A DNA stretch of 64,000 bases from Agarilytica sp033852175 (lineage in GTDB: Bacteria; Pseudomonadota; Gammaproteobacteria; Pseudomonadales; Cellvibrionaceae), in contig JAWSUY010000015.1 in assembly GCA_033852175.1 (NCBI GenBank), positions 62,001 through 126,000 of the forward strand. The letters run 5' to 3'. Below, in pieces: positions 43,863 through 53,329 of the stretch (the first letter of the stretch is position 1; every line of letters begins with the position of its first letter). The position numbers were made by a program, and so were the translations under genes. A model generated the notes under the pieces. It saw nothing but the letters and a program-made list of their open reading frames with translations, was not told the origin of the DNA and did not search any database.

Positions 43863-44243
43863 CTATGCGAACGCGTATTCAGCCATAGGGAATTCTTGAT
43901 TACTAACATCCTGCCAAGGCGCCACAACCAATTTCGCGGTATGTTGATCCATAACAGTAGAAAGTACGTTGACCATAGCCTTCTTGCCAATACTCACCCG
44001 ATCACAGATCACATGACCATATGAGTTACGAAGATTATTGAGCACTTCACCTTTTTTAAAGTGGTTCGCACTTTGGTATTCAAAAACAACACATTTTCCA
44101 CTACCAATATATGCTGCGGCTATTCGACTTGCTGGATTTACAAAAACAATTTTGCCTTTCACTGATTGTCTTCTCATCACTGGTAATATCGCTCTTTTTT
44201 TAAGGCTTTTATGGAGGTGAACAGTTTTGCTCTGTATTCGCAT
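43863..44243 (-). CDS. Hypothetical protein, 126 aa
   Basis: Basic N-terminus (MRIQSKTVHLHKSLKKR) followed by a beta-rich middle (KGKIVFVNPASRIAAAYIGSG, KCVVFEYQ) that by eye could be a small OB- or PilZ-like barrel; I do not recognise the family. No signal peptide or membrane helix. The frame is open, with codon use like the neighbours, and lies convergent to the zinc-ribbon gene with a 50-bp gap. Function unknown. Confidence 0.6.
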   Translation of the reverse strand: MRIQSKTVHLHKSLKKRAILPVMRRQSVKGKIVFVNPASRIAAAYIGSGKCVVFEYQSANHFKKGEVLNNLRNSYGHVICDRVSIGKKAMVNVLSTVMDQHTAKLVVAPWQDVSNQEFPMAEYAFA

Positions 44244-44360
44244 TTCTGTATTTAGTGAGAATACACCATAGAAAGAGAATCGATTTGCACGCCTTCACAG
44301 ACTGAAAACTTTTCTGAAGAAATAGCAAGAAATGTCGAGAGCGTCACACGAACGGCGCCG

Positions 44361-45233
44361 CTAGGTCGATGCTTTCTCTGAGGATCTGGCCTCAATGATT
44401 GTCGCCAAAATCACCATAATACAACCTAACCACTCCCAACCATCCAAACGTTCGCCACCAATTAAGGTCGCCGAGATAACTGCTGCAACTAATTGCACAA
44501 TAATAATGATCGAAGAACGCCCTGCCTCCATTCTTTCCACTGCCCACTGCGAACCAACGTTAGCCAATAGCACTCCAGAAACCGTATAAAGGAGCAAATA
44601 AAACCAACTGCTATTCTCCACAGTTTGCGGGAAATCTTCCAACCCGAAAATTATCAACCCCCCCGTAATAAGCGCGCAGCCCACAAACATCGCAAACAAC
44701 TTCATCGAGAGTTTGAGTTGGCCAACCCCTCGAAATAAAATATTATTTGCAGCAAAACTAACCCCGGAAACAAGGGCAAGTAAGTCAATCCAAGAAGGCG
44801 GCGCAGAAAACACCCCAAAACCACCAAGAATCAAAAATGCACCGGGTAACGCAATCACAACGCAAATCCACCTACGATGACTTACCCTCTCTTTCAAAAA
44901 TACTCGCCCGCCAACCACACCCCAAATAGGCAGCAGATAAAACAGCACCATAACCCTAACGACATCACCATGTATCAAAGCATAGGTAAAACTGAATATC
45001 CCCATTCCGCCGGCAACAGCAATACCCAGCAAATACCTTACATTGAACGAAGATCCCTTCAGCGCTATTACACAAGGTAGGAATAAACAAGCGAGAACAG
45101 CATGGGTCACAAAAATTAGAGCCAACCCATCAATTCCCAGGCCACTAAAAAACCGCAGCGGTATCCAGCTCAACCCCCAAAACGTGCAGGTCGCAGTCAG
45201 CACCAAAATTGGTATTAAGTGTTTTTTGTCCAT
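44361..45233 (-). CDS. EamA/DMT family transporter
   Basis: Ten-helix drug/metabolite transporter (290 aa) made of two EamA repeats. The first half starts with LVLTATCTFWGLSWIPLRF and the second has SGVSFAANNILFRG; the protein ends with GERLDGWEWLGCIMVILATI, a typical EamA end. The substrate (amino acid, nucleoside or drug) is unknown. It stands alone on the minus strand. Confidence 0.88.
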   Translation of the reverse strand: MDKKHLIPILVLTATCTFWGLSWIPLRFFSGLGIDGLALIFVTHAVLACLFLPCVIALKGSSFNVRYLLGIAVAGGMGIFSFTYALIHGDVVRVMVLFYLLPIWGVVGGRVFLKERVSHRRWICVVIALPGAFLILGGFGVFSAPPSWIDLLALVSGVSFAANNILFRGVGQLKLSMKLFAMFVGCALITGGLIIFGLEDFPQTVENSSWFYLLLYTVSGVLLANVGSQWAVERMEAGRSSIIIIVQLVAAVISATLIGGERLDGWEWLGCIMVILATIIEARSSEKAST

Positions 45234-45307
45234 ATTAAATGAGCATCTAACGGGTGATTAACAATATAAGAATCCTATGAAAAGATAAATTCTAGCCAAG
45301 GGGTATC

Positions 45308-46570
45308 CTAACGATAAAAAACCTTATTTAAAAAACCAGCGAATCGACCCCAGGAATCTTCATCTGCGGTTTGGTCATAGCGAATAAAATCCAACTCGGC
45401 CTTTACTCCAATCTGATCAGAGTTCAAATCAGAAAACCCATGCATTGCTTCTGGATAATCAACAATTTCGTAAGGTACATCGGCTATAGACATCTCACGT
45501 TCAAAAATATCGCGCTGTTCAATGACAGAAAATGGATCCCTCACACCATTGAAGACAATGGTAGGCGAAAAAGACGTATTATCAATTAATGCCAGATCAC
45601 CAAAACCGCCATAGAAACTTGCAACACCAATAAGGTTTTTTCCTCGGCGCGCCATATTCATAACGATAGGACCACCAACACTAAAACCAACTGCCGCTAT
45701 TTTAGACGCTTCGACCGCTCGATGATTTTGCAACTGCTCCACTGCAGCATCAAATAACTCAACGGTTAGCAATGTATTTTCGCCAACCTCTTCCATTAAA
45801 CTAATCGCCTCCTCCATATCGTCACTGCTCACTCCGCCACCATACAGATCAAGCGCAAATGCGGCATACCCTAACTCCGCCAGCATTCTTGCTCTTTTTC
45901 GCTCATGCTCCGTTTGCCCCCAGATCCCGTGGACAATGACAACGCCAGGCACAGGATCCAAACTGTTAATTGGGTAGGCTAGATACCCCAAGAATTCTTT
46001 TTCATTTACAACATAACGAATATTCTCGGTTACGACAGGTTCAAGGTTTTCAGACAGTTCTTTTAGCGACAGCAAGCCTTCTTCGTAAATAGGCCCCAAA
46101 ATTGAATCCATGAAAAGACCAAAATACTTCTCCATAACATTACGATTATTACTGTCGAACCCCCAAATAATGCGGCTCCCACCACTCTCAAGCGCCTCTA
46201 TATCATAGCTCGCAGACCCACCGCCCATATTGCCAAAATCCAGCTGTGTGACTACTCGTTGATTAGTCTGATATTCAGAATATAACGATGTTCCTCGACC
46301 AACACTCTCATTGCCAAACCAAGACATCTTCGAACCAATGCCCACCGCCGGGCCAGAATATTGAACGGTCATATTGGGATCAAGCTTAAACCAGGGCGAC
46401 CAACGCTGAAACTGCTGATGCTGGCTAACAAGGTAAAAAACTGCGCCCTGACTGGCCGCAATATCGATACGCCTCTCTATGTGCGTGCTTTCTGGCAGAA
46501 ACTCTCCAACCACAAAAAATAAAACAGGAAAACCAACGACAATGGCGATAATAATTTTGAATGCTTTCAT
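45308..46570 (-). CDS. SRPBCC (polyketide cyclase-like) and dienelactone hydrolase fusion protein
   Basis: Protein of 420 aa joining two domains not usually found together. A membrane anchor (residues about 4-24) leads to an SRPBCC lipid-binding-like domain (HIERRIDIAASQGAVFYLV, residues about 30-165). A dienelactone-hydrolase-like alpha/beta hydrolase follows (about 180-420) with VVIVHGIWGQTEHERKRARMLAE, the nucleophile elbow GFSVGGP, GVRDPF and the histidine in MHGFSD. The nucleophile is serine rather than the cysteine usual for DLH enzymes. It may hydrolyse a hydrophobic ester at the inner membrane. Substrate unknown. Confidence 0.8.
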   Translation of the reverse strand: MKAFKIIIAIVVGFPVLFFVVGEFLPESTHIERRIDIAASQGAVFYLVSQHQQFQRWSPWFKLDPNMTVQYSGPAVGIGSKMSWFGNESVGRGTSLYSEYQTNQRVVTQLDFGNMGGGSASYDIEALESGGSRIIWGFDSNNRNVMEKYFGLFMDSILGPIYEEGLLSLKELSENLEPVVTENIRYVVNEKEFLGYLAYPINSLDPVPGVVIVHGIWGQTEHERKRARMLAELGYAAFALDLYGGGVSSDDMEEAISLMEEVGENTLLTVELFDAAVEQLQNHRAVEASKIAAVGFSVGGPIVMNMARRGKNLIGVASFYGGFGDLALIDNTSFSPTIVFNGVRDPFSVIEQRDIFEREMSIADVPYEIVDYPEAMHGFSDLNSDQIGVKAELDFIRYDQTADEDSWGRFAGFLNKVFYR

Positions 46571-46735
46571 AATCCCCCCGGATAAATAAGCGATGCTGGA
46601 ACCAGGTATAAAAATGGTCGAGGTGACACAGAAGTCAAATTACGGCACATCTTTATTGGTAGCGTATGTAATACGAGCCTAAGGATTACCTATACCCTCG
46701 GATAATATAACGCCCGAGTAGCGTTCGAATAATGG

Positions 46736-47896
46736 TCAGAGATTATCTGAATTGCGAGGAGAGAAAAACGATTCTACTTTTTCTCTTTCCCACATAGTAT
46801 CTTGATAGCCAAGCTCCATTAGCTCGTTACAATATTCGTGGGAGAATAGCAGATAACTAGCAGTCGCAGAACCACCACCCTTTGCCGTAGCCCCAGTCCG
46901 ACGCATAAAATAACGCATACTGGGAGGCATATGACGAATATTTCGCCCCGCTATTTTATCCAAGGGTTTTGAAGGGGAAATGATTAAAGTTTCAACAGGA
47001 CGTAAATGATGAGTGTTATCACATCTTTCCTCATCCACAATATTGAGTAAGTCGTTTACACGCTCTAGATGCTCGATATCGCCTTCAAGGGAATCGATAA
47101 AAGCACTGTTAAATAATTGCCCAGCTATTTGAGCAATCGAAGGCGAATGCTTGGGCCTTGGGGTCTTTTTATATTTCCAATTTCCTGCCGCATGACGATT
47201 GCCACTGACACCAATAATAAACACACGATCAGCGCCTAAGTGCAAAGCCGAGCTTATTGGAGCCATTTGACGCATAGCCCCATCACCGAAATACTCGCGA
47301 TCTAATTTTACTGTAGGAAATATGGCCGGTATTGCTGATGAAGCTAATAGATGGTCGACATTAATCGGAGAAGGTGTTCCCACCCTTCGATAACGTCGCC
47401 AACCGCGTAATTCTGGAGCCCCCTGAAAAAAACTAACCGACTCTCCTGAGCTATAACCTAACGCTGTAATACTGAGAGCTTTTAAATCACCACTGTCGAT
47501 ACGATTTTGAATATTGTCAAAGGGAATTACTTCTTGAAGTAATTCACGTAAAGGGGAATTATCAAATAAAGCGACGGGCTTACCCCGCCCAACACCATCA
47601 TTTAATAAGGACGCCGCTACTTTAAGCGCCCCGCCTAATTGCGCCCGCCAACCCACTTTAAACACGTTTTCCATTTCTAGCGAACGCCAAGTACGACTCA
47701 AATCCCGTACAGCATGCCGAAACTCGCCAGGATGAGCAGCCAAGGCAGCTGCATTGATTGCACCCGCAGACGTACCACAAATTATAGGGAAGGGATTATG
47801 AAGATGGGGCAAAATATCCGATAACGCTCGTAAAACGCCTACCTGATATGAGGCCCTCGCGCCACCACCAGATAGAATAAGCGCATTTGTCGACAT
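46736..47896 (-). CDS. Patatin-like phospholipase
   Basis: Serine lipid hydrolase (386 aa) with a Ser-Asp dyad. The oxyanion motif is GGGARASYQVG (near residue 10), the nucleophile is the serine of GTSAGAIN (near 42), and the dyad aspartate is in GDGAMRQMAP. No signal peptide, so cytosolic or membrane-associated. It lies 112 bp downstream of the acyl-CoA ligase gene on the same strand, consistent with phospholipid or fatty-acid turnover. Confidence 0.9.
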   Translation of the reverse strand: MSTNALILSGGGARASYQVGVLRALSDILPHLHNPFPIICGTSAGAINAAALAAHPGEFRHAVRDLSRTWRSLEMENVFKVGWRAQLGGALKVAASLLNDGVGRGKPVALFDNSPLRELLQEVIPFDNIQNRIDSGDLKALSITALGYSSGESVSFFQGAPELRGWRRYRRVGTPSPINVDHLLASSAIPAIFPTVKLDREYFGDGAMRQMAPISSALHLGADRVFIIGVSGNRHAAGNWKYKKTPRPKHSPSIAQIAGQLFNSAFIDSLEGDIEHLERVNDLLNIVDEERCDNTHHLRPVETLIISPSKPLDKIAGRNIRHMPPSMRYFMRRTGATAKGGGSATASYLLFSHEYCNELMELGYQDTMWEREKVESFFSPRNSDNL

Positions 47897-48008
47897 ATAG
47901 TGATATCCAACTATTATTTATTTTTGAACGATGTACTTTTATCAGATACATACGCCAAGTATGGCGCTAGTAATCTAGTTCTGCCATTTTACCAAGTGAA
48001 TTGTATCT

Positions 48009-49631
48009 CTAAACAGCCGAAGCACTATTCGAATCACGCAACTCTCTGCGTAAAATTTTTCCAACATTCGTTTTTGGCAAGCTATCACGAAATTCGATCA
48101 CCTTAGGTCTCTTATATCCGGTTAAATTCGCCCGACAAAACTCTTTTATTTCGTCTTTAGTGGTAGAGCTGTCGGTTGGTACAACAAATAACTTCACCAC
48201 CTCTCCGGAGTGATCATCCTGCACCCCTATCGCAGCAGCCTCAATAACGCCTGCGTGCTGACTAACTACATCCTCTATTTCATTTGGGTACACATTAAAC
48301 CCCGAAACAATGATCATATCTTTTTTACGATCCACCAACTTATAAACACCACCGTCACATAATTTAGCGATATCACCAGTTTTAAACCAACCATCATCCG
48401 TTAAAGAATTAGCCGTTTCATCAGGACGATTCCAGTATCCCAACATTAGCTGAGGACCACGAACACAAAGCTCACCTGCTTCACCATCAGGAACGACGCA
48501 ACCATCATCATCAACAAGCTTAATTTCTGTTTCATTCAAAGGAACCCCAACCGTACCAGGACGAATATTATCCACTTTATTTCCACAAACTACGGGTGAC
48601 GTCTCTGTTAACCCGTAACCTTCGCACACATCACATCCAGTAAGCGCTTTCCATTCACGCATAGCATCTTCGGTCATAGCCATTCCTCCGGCAGAGGAAA
48701 TGTGCAACGACGAAAAGTCGATTTTTCTAAAGGGTTCGTAGCGGCACAACGCAACATACAAGGTGTTGATTCCAATAAAAACGGTAAACTTCACCTGATT
48801 TAGCGCGTCGGTCAATGATTTCAAATCTCGAGGGTTAGGGATTAAAAGATTGTGTTCCCCATAAGAAAACGCGCTAAGCCCATGTAAATTGAAACCATAA
48901 ATATGATAAAGAGGCAGGCATGCCACAAAAACTTCCTTCTCAGCTTTAAACGCTTCTGGCATTAAGCTAATCATTTGCCACACATTGCTTGCTAAATTAA
49001 AATGGGAGAGCATTGCTCCCTTTGAAACGCCCGTAGTGCCTCCGGTATATTGCAACGCAAATAAAGTCTCAGGCAAACACTCAAAACTTTTTAACGGCTT
49101 AGCTGGCATTGAGATTGTGTTGCGAAACTTTACCATTTTTTCAAAATGAAACGCTGGCACCATTTTCTTTATATATTTGACGGCAAAATTCATTATTTGA
49201 CGCTTCGGAGAAGTATGTAAATCCGCAATATCCGTCACAATAACATGTTCAACATCTGTTTCTTTCACAACACTTGCGGCGACACGGGCAACATTTGAAA
49301 GTACAACGATTGCTTTTGCCCCAGAATCTATTAGCTGGTGTTTTAACTCCCGAGCAGTATATAAAGGATTCGTATTAACGATAACTAAACCGGCACGAAC
49401 AGCCCCGTACATGACCACCGGGTACTGTAAAATATTCGGCATTTGAAGTGATATACGATCACCCGGTTCCAAATCTAACTCATTATGCAAATAACTGGCA
49501 AAACGCATACTAAGGGTATCGATTTCTTGAAAAGAAAGAGTATGGCCTAAACAAGTGAAGGCTGGCTGAGAGGTATAGGTTGAAAATGTGTAATCCAACA
49601 GCTCTAGTATTGTTTTATATCGAGGGACCAA
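48009..49631 (-). CDS. fadD: Long-chain fatty acid-CoA ligase (FadD-like)
   Basis: ANL-family adenylate-forming enzyme (540 aa) activating fatty acids with ATP and CoA. The P-loop is YTGGTTGVSKGAML, then YGLTETSPV and GWFKTGDIA. The start is a TTG at 49631, eight bases after GGAG; no ATG is in frame nearby. The N-terminus (VPRYKTILELLDYT) is about 20 residues shorter than in E. coli FadD. With the nearby acyl-CoA dehydrogenase it would feed beta-oxidation. Confidence 0.9.
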   Translation of the reverse strand: MVPRYKTILELLDYTFSTYTSQPAFTCLGHTLSFQEIDTLSMRFASYLHNELDLEPGDRISLQMPNILQYPVVMYGAVRAGLVIVNTNPLYTARELKHQLIDSGAKAIVVLSNVARVAASVVKETDVEHVIVTDIADLHTSPKRQIMNFAVKYIKKMVPAFHFEKMVKFRNTISMPAKPLKSFECLPETLFALQYTGGTTGVSKGAMLSHFNLASNVWQMISLMPEAFKAEKEVFVACLPLYHIYGFNLHGLSAFSYGEHNLLIPNPRDLKSLTDALNQVKFTVFIGINTLYVALCRYEPFRKIDFSSLHISSAGGMAMTEDAMREWKALTGCDVCEGYGLTETSPVVCGNKVDNIRPGTVGVPLNETEIKLVDDDGCVVPDGEAGELCVRGPQLMLGYWNRPDETANSLTDDGWFKTGDIAKLCDGGVYKLVDRKKDMIIVSGFNVYPNEIEDVVSQHAGVIEAAAIGVQDDHSGEVVKLFVVPTDSSTTKDEIKEFCRANLTGYKRPKVIEFRDSLPKTNVGKILRRELRDSNSASAV

Positions 49632-49869
49632 TTTTTAAACTCCGTATCACATGATTTTCTGAGTATGCACCGAATATGGCTATACTGCTAGCAACCAACA
49701 ATTAGTATTAACCGCTACGGTTCAAACGACTTACCTCTGCACCCAGAGCCTACCAAGCACCTTACTTTATAGTCAATACAAACACACTAACAGCAAACAG
49801 TTTAAACCTTCCTTACATTTACTTTACCACCGACCAAAGAATAAAAATATTGTACCGGCTAGAACAAAA

Positions 49870-49892
49870 AAGCCGATGATAATCATCGGCTT
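49870..49892 (-). terminator. Rho-independent terminator after the acyl-CoA dehydrogenase gene
   Basis: GCCGATGAT (49872-49880) and ATCATCGGC (49882-49890) form a stable hairpin when a few central bases loop out. On the minus strand it is followed by TTTTTTGTTC. It begins about 15 bp past the dehydrogenase stop at 49906. Confidence 0.85.
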
Positions 49893-49905
49893 AATTTCTA
49901 TTTTT

Positions 49906-51693
49906 TTACATTTCGTTTAAATCAAAATCCATTAAGTTTCCAGCGCCCGACTTCATCGTTGCCACCAGAGACTCTGTACGGGGTAATATTCTCTGATAAT
50001 AAAATCGCGCCGTCTTAATTTTACTTTTATAAAATGAAGGTTCAGTAGCGTTTACCTGCGCCTGTGCAACAAGTGCCGCCCTGGCCCAAAAATATGCCAG
50101 AGTCACATAACCGGAGAACATTAAATAGTCCACGCTCGCGGCGCTGACTTCTTCCGGCTTTTCCATTGCGGCAAGCCCAACATGCATTGTCAACTCACCC
50201 CATGTTTTATTAGCGGCTGCAAGTGGCTCCAAATACTCTGTCATTTCTGCGTTATCCGCATTTTCTTGACAAAACTTGTGAATAATCTTAGTGAAACGCT
50301 TTAGTGTTTCGCCTTGATTCATTAAAATTTTCCGACCCAGTAAGTCGAGAGCTTGAATCCCGGTAGTCCCTTCGTATAACGTGGCGATTCGACAATCGCG
50401 GACATTTTGCTCAACGCCCCACTCTTTAATATAGCCATGACCACCGAAGCATTGCATACCAAGATTCGCCGACTCATTTCCTGTTTCCGTTAAAAACGCC
50501 TTAGCTATGGGCGTCAATAAAGCGAGTAACTCTCCCGCCTCCTCTTTTCCCTCATCGCTTTTGGCACAATGCTCGATATCCACTAATTGCGACGCAAAGT
50601 AAATCAGCATACGTCCACCTTCAGCAAAAGCTTTTTGCGTCAGCACCATGCGACGAACATCTGCATGCCAGATAATGGGATCAGCGGGTCCTTCAGGGTT
50701 TTTAGGGCCAGAAAGGGAGCGAAATTGCGTTCGATCTTTTGCGTACGCAAGTGACTTTTGATAACCCACTTCGGCATGGGCCAAGCCCTGAATCGCCGTA
50801 CCAATACGCGCGTTATTCATAAAGGTAAACATACAATAGAGACCACGGTTAGGAGGCCCAATCAAAAAACCCTTCGCGTCATCAAAATTCATTACGCATG
50901 TAGCGTTAGCATGAATACCCATTTTATGCTCAATAGAACCACAGCTAACACCGTTGCGTTCCCCGACATTACCATCAGCATCCGGCAAATATTTTGGCAC
51001 AACAAACAATGAAATGCCTTTTGTGCCTTCGGGAGCATCCGGTAATCGAGCCAACACGATATGAACAATATTTTCAGCCATATCGTGTTCACCGGCAGAA
51101 ATAAATATTTTAGTGCCACTTAAGCGATAAGAACCGTCAGCATGAGCCTCCGCCTTCGTTCTCAACATCCCCAAGTCGCTGCCACAATGCGCTTCAGTTA
51201 AACACATCGTACCTGTCCAACTGCCATCAACTAACTTCGCCAAATAAATATCTTTTTGCTCTTGCGTACCATGCATCTCAATCGTCTTCATACAACCATG
51301 AGACAAGCCTGGGTACATACCCCATGACCAGTTTGCAGAGCCATGCATTTCACTAAGAACAGTCCCCAAAGATTCGGGCAAACCTTGCCCACCCACTTCA
51401 GGGCTGTGAGTCATTGAGGGCCAACCGGCCTCGACGTATTGTTGATAGGCTTCTTTAAATCCATCTGGAGTTGTTACTTCACCATCATCCCAAGTACATC
51501 CCTGCGAATCGCCTGAAGCATTAAGAGGTCCTATGACGTTTTCGGAAAATTTGGAGCATTCCTCCATTATCGCTGCAACAAGATCAGGAGATGCGTCTTC
51601 GCCTTTTCCTATACGTTCATAATGGGCACCGAAATCCAAGATTTCGTTCATTACGAATTGCATGTCGCGCATCGGTACTTTGTAATCAACCAT
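49906..51693 (-). CDS. Acyl-CoA dehydrogenase (long form with extra C-terminal domain)
   Basis: Flavoprotein (595 aa) catalysing the first step of fatty-acyl-CoA beta-oxidation. Recognisable blocks are GTMCLTEAHCGSDLG, KGISLFVVPKYLP, CFGGHGYIKEWGVEQ and YEGTTGIQALDLLGRK. A C-terminal extension of about 130 residues marks the AcdB/FadE-like long group. The start is the ATG at 51693, preceded by GAGGATATTTGT; an open frame extends upstream but is not conserved. A terminator follows, and the acyl-CoA ligase gene begins beyond it. Confidence 0.92.
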   Translation of the reverse strand: MVDYKVPMRDMQFVMNEILDFGAHYERIGKGEDASPDLVAAIMEECSKFSENVIGPLNASGDSQGCTWDDGEVTTPDGFKEAYQQYVEAGWPSMTHSPEVGGQGLPESLGTVLSEMHGSANWSWGMYPGLSHGCMKTIEMHGTQEQKDIYLAKLVDGSWTGTMCLTEAHCGSDLGMLRTKAEAHADGSYRLSGTKIFISAGEHDMAENIVHIVLARLPDAPEGTKGISLFVVPKYLPDADGNVGERNGVSCGSIEHKMGIHANATCVMNFDDAKGFLIGPPNRGLYCMFTFMNNARIGTAIQGLAHAEVGYQKSLAYAKDRTQFRSLSGPKNPEGPADPIIWHADVRRMVLTQKAFAEGGRMLIYFASQLVDIEHCAKSDEGKEEAGELLALLTPIAKAFLTETGNESANLGMQCFGGHGYIKEWGVEQNVRDCRIATLYEGTTGIQALDLLGRKILMNQGETLKRFTKIIHKFCQENADNAEMTEYLEPLAAANKTWGELTMHVGLAAMEKPEEVSAASVDYLMFSGYVTLAYFWARAALVAQAQVNATEPSFYKSKIKTARFYYQRILPRTESLVATMKSGAGNLMDFDLNEM

Positions 51694-51980
51694 ACAAATA
51701 TCCTCAGTCCTGTTGCAGCCTATTTGGCCTTCCTTTAATTTTAGATTCAATTACCAAAAACGTCACATTGATTAACAAAGAAACCGCATATCGAAGGTAT
51801 ATGCAAACTACGACGCTTATTAGTTGATACTCACGTAAGGTAAAACGAATACTCTTTACCGTAACCGGCACTATTAGAGCACTATACTAAAATTAGGCGC
51901 CACATAAATAGGCATTTTCACGACAGTTTTTGTCAATAATTCACACTTGAGTATAGATCTTAGAAGTGTCACCGAGCAAC

Positions 51981-53024
51981 TTAGACGTCCAGACTAATCT
52001 TTGAACGGTATTCTCCTGGGGTTTGGCCAGTCCACTTCTTAAAAGAGCGAAAAAATGCGCTTGGTTCATCAAAACCCAACATTTCAGCGATTACGTTGTT
52101 CGAAAGGTCCTGACAACCTAAATAGTGAAACGCTGCAGCCATTCGACATTCATCCTTTAATTTTTGATAAGACGTATCGTCCTTCTGAAGCTGGCGCCGT
52201 AAAGTAGTAACTGAGACATTAAGCTGCGACGCTACCATTTCGGCAGATGGCATATTGCCACTCACGTCTTTATTTAATAAATTTCGTACTTTATCAGAAG
52301 TGCTAACGTGATTCGGGTCTTCAGTCACCAAATGGGAAGGCGCAGTACGTAAATAGGCCATCAAATTCGCCTGATTTTGCACAACGGGGTAATCGAGGTA
52401 TTTAATATTATAACTATATGAATTTTCCACCGCGCCGTACTTAACCGTTGCGGCCTTAGGAAAGTCAAACGTTGGCCCATGCTGATCTTGAGCAAAAGTC
52501 ACTGAAATATTTTCAAGGGGTATATCCATGCCAATCAACCATTCAGCCAAACGGTGCTGCATAATCAACGAAGCCATAATACTGTCAGGTGAAGCCGTCG
52601 CCACTTTGCGTTCAAACTCATCCACAGGCATCGACCGAGAAGGTTTTAGGGTTAAAACCGCCATACCACCTTCAGTCGTTAGTAAATAACGAACCATTAA
52701 GCCACGGCAAATTTCAGCAAATTCACTACCCCGAAAAATTGTTTGCCTAAGATCGCTGCAACTCAATAAGGTCAAACACATTATCCGAAAGGCGCCGAGA
52801 GGTACTTTCCCTTCAGTAAAAACACCAAACCACTCGTTTTGCGTGTGCCTCATCACTAACTGACAAATTTCACCGTATTTAAGGGCCGGTATTTCACTAT
52901 TATTTGAAAAGTAATCTTCTTCGATATCTAGCTGAGATAAAAGCTCTTCGTAATTACCTAGCGATTTTTTAGCAAGTTCAAGCATTCGTTGAACATATTG
53001 AACAGGAACAAAAAACTGTGGCAT
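51981..53024 (-). CDS. AraC family transcriptional regulator (arabinose-binding-like N-terminal domain)
   Basis: DNA-binding regulator (347 aa). The N-terminal half fits the arabinose-binding-like domain of OruR/GadR-type proteins (LVMRHTQNEWFGVF, FRIMCLTLLSCSDLRQ). The C-terminal helix-turn-helix pair includes VASQLNVSVTTLRRQLQKD and VIAEMLGFDEPSAFFRSFKKWTG, ending TPGEYRSK. It is transcribed toward the acyl-CoA dehydrogenase and may control it, as several members regulate fatty-acid genes. Its start overlaps the upstream small membrane protein stop by one base. Confidence 0.9.
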   Translation of the reverse strand: MPQFFVPVQYVQRMLELAKKSLGNYEELLSQLDIEEDYFSNNSEIPALKYGEICQLVMRHTQNEWFGVFTEGKVPLGAFRIMCLTLLSCSDLRQTIFRGSEFAEICRGLMVRYLLTTEGGMAVLTLKPSRSMPVDEFERKVATASPDSIMASLIMQHRLAEWLIGMDIPLENISVTFAQDQHGPTFDFPKAATVKYGAVENSYSYNIKYLDYPVVQNQANLMAYLRTAPSHLVTEDPNHVSTSDKVRNLLNKDVSGNMPSAEMVASQLNVSVTTLRRQLQKDDTSYQKLKDECRMAAAFHYLGCQDLSNNVIAEMLGFDEPSAFFRSFKKWTGQTPGEYRSKISLDV

Positions 53025-53329
53025 TAGCGTAACTCATTTTTGTGTGTTTCTGGCGCCTGCCCCGATATGTTATCGCCCGTTTTTTCAAGCTCTTCCAGCT
53101 CACTAAAAAACTCCCTATCCGAGCGATCAGCAAGCCATCGGCTAAAAAAAGCAACTGGTGCTGCAACACAAATAATAGCGGCTAGAAAACCTACAGAAAT
53201 CCAAACGATTTGCACTACATCCTCTTCCGGAAAGCCGAAACGCTTAACCAGCATAAGAATTGAGGAAGCGCAGGCAATAATCGTGATAAATACGCTGTAA
53301 CGTCGCTGAAATCGAATTTTGAACTTCAT
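53024..53329 (-). CDS. Small two-helix membrane protein coupled to the AraC regulator
   Basis: 101 aa protein with basic N-terminus (MKFKIRFQRRY), two hydrophobic helices (ITIIACASSILMLV and IVWISVGFLAAIICVAAPV) and a charged C-terminal tail (REFFSELEELEKTGDN). No known domain. It shares one base with the following AraC gene start (TAATG), so the two are translated together. It could be a membrane sensor partner of the regulator, but that is inference. Confidence 0.7.
   Translation of the reverse strand: MKFKIRFQRRYSVFITIIACASSILMLVKRFGFPEEDVVQIVWISVGFLAAIICVAAPVAFFSRWLADRSDREFFSELEELEKTGDNISGQAPETHKNELR

Noticed and set aside
51694..51750. N-terminal extension of the acyl-CoA dehydrogenase
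   Set aside because: A GAGGA ribosome site supports the ATG at 51693; the extension matches nothing.
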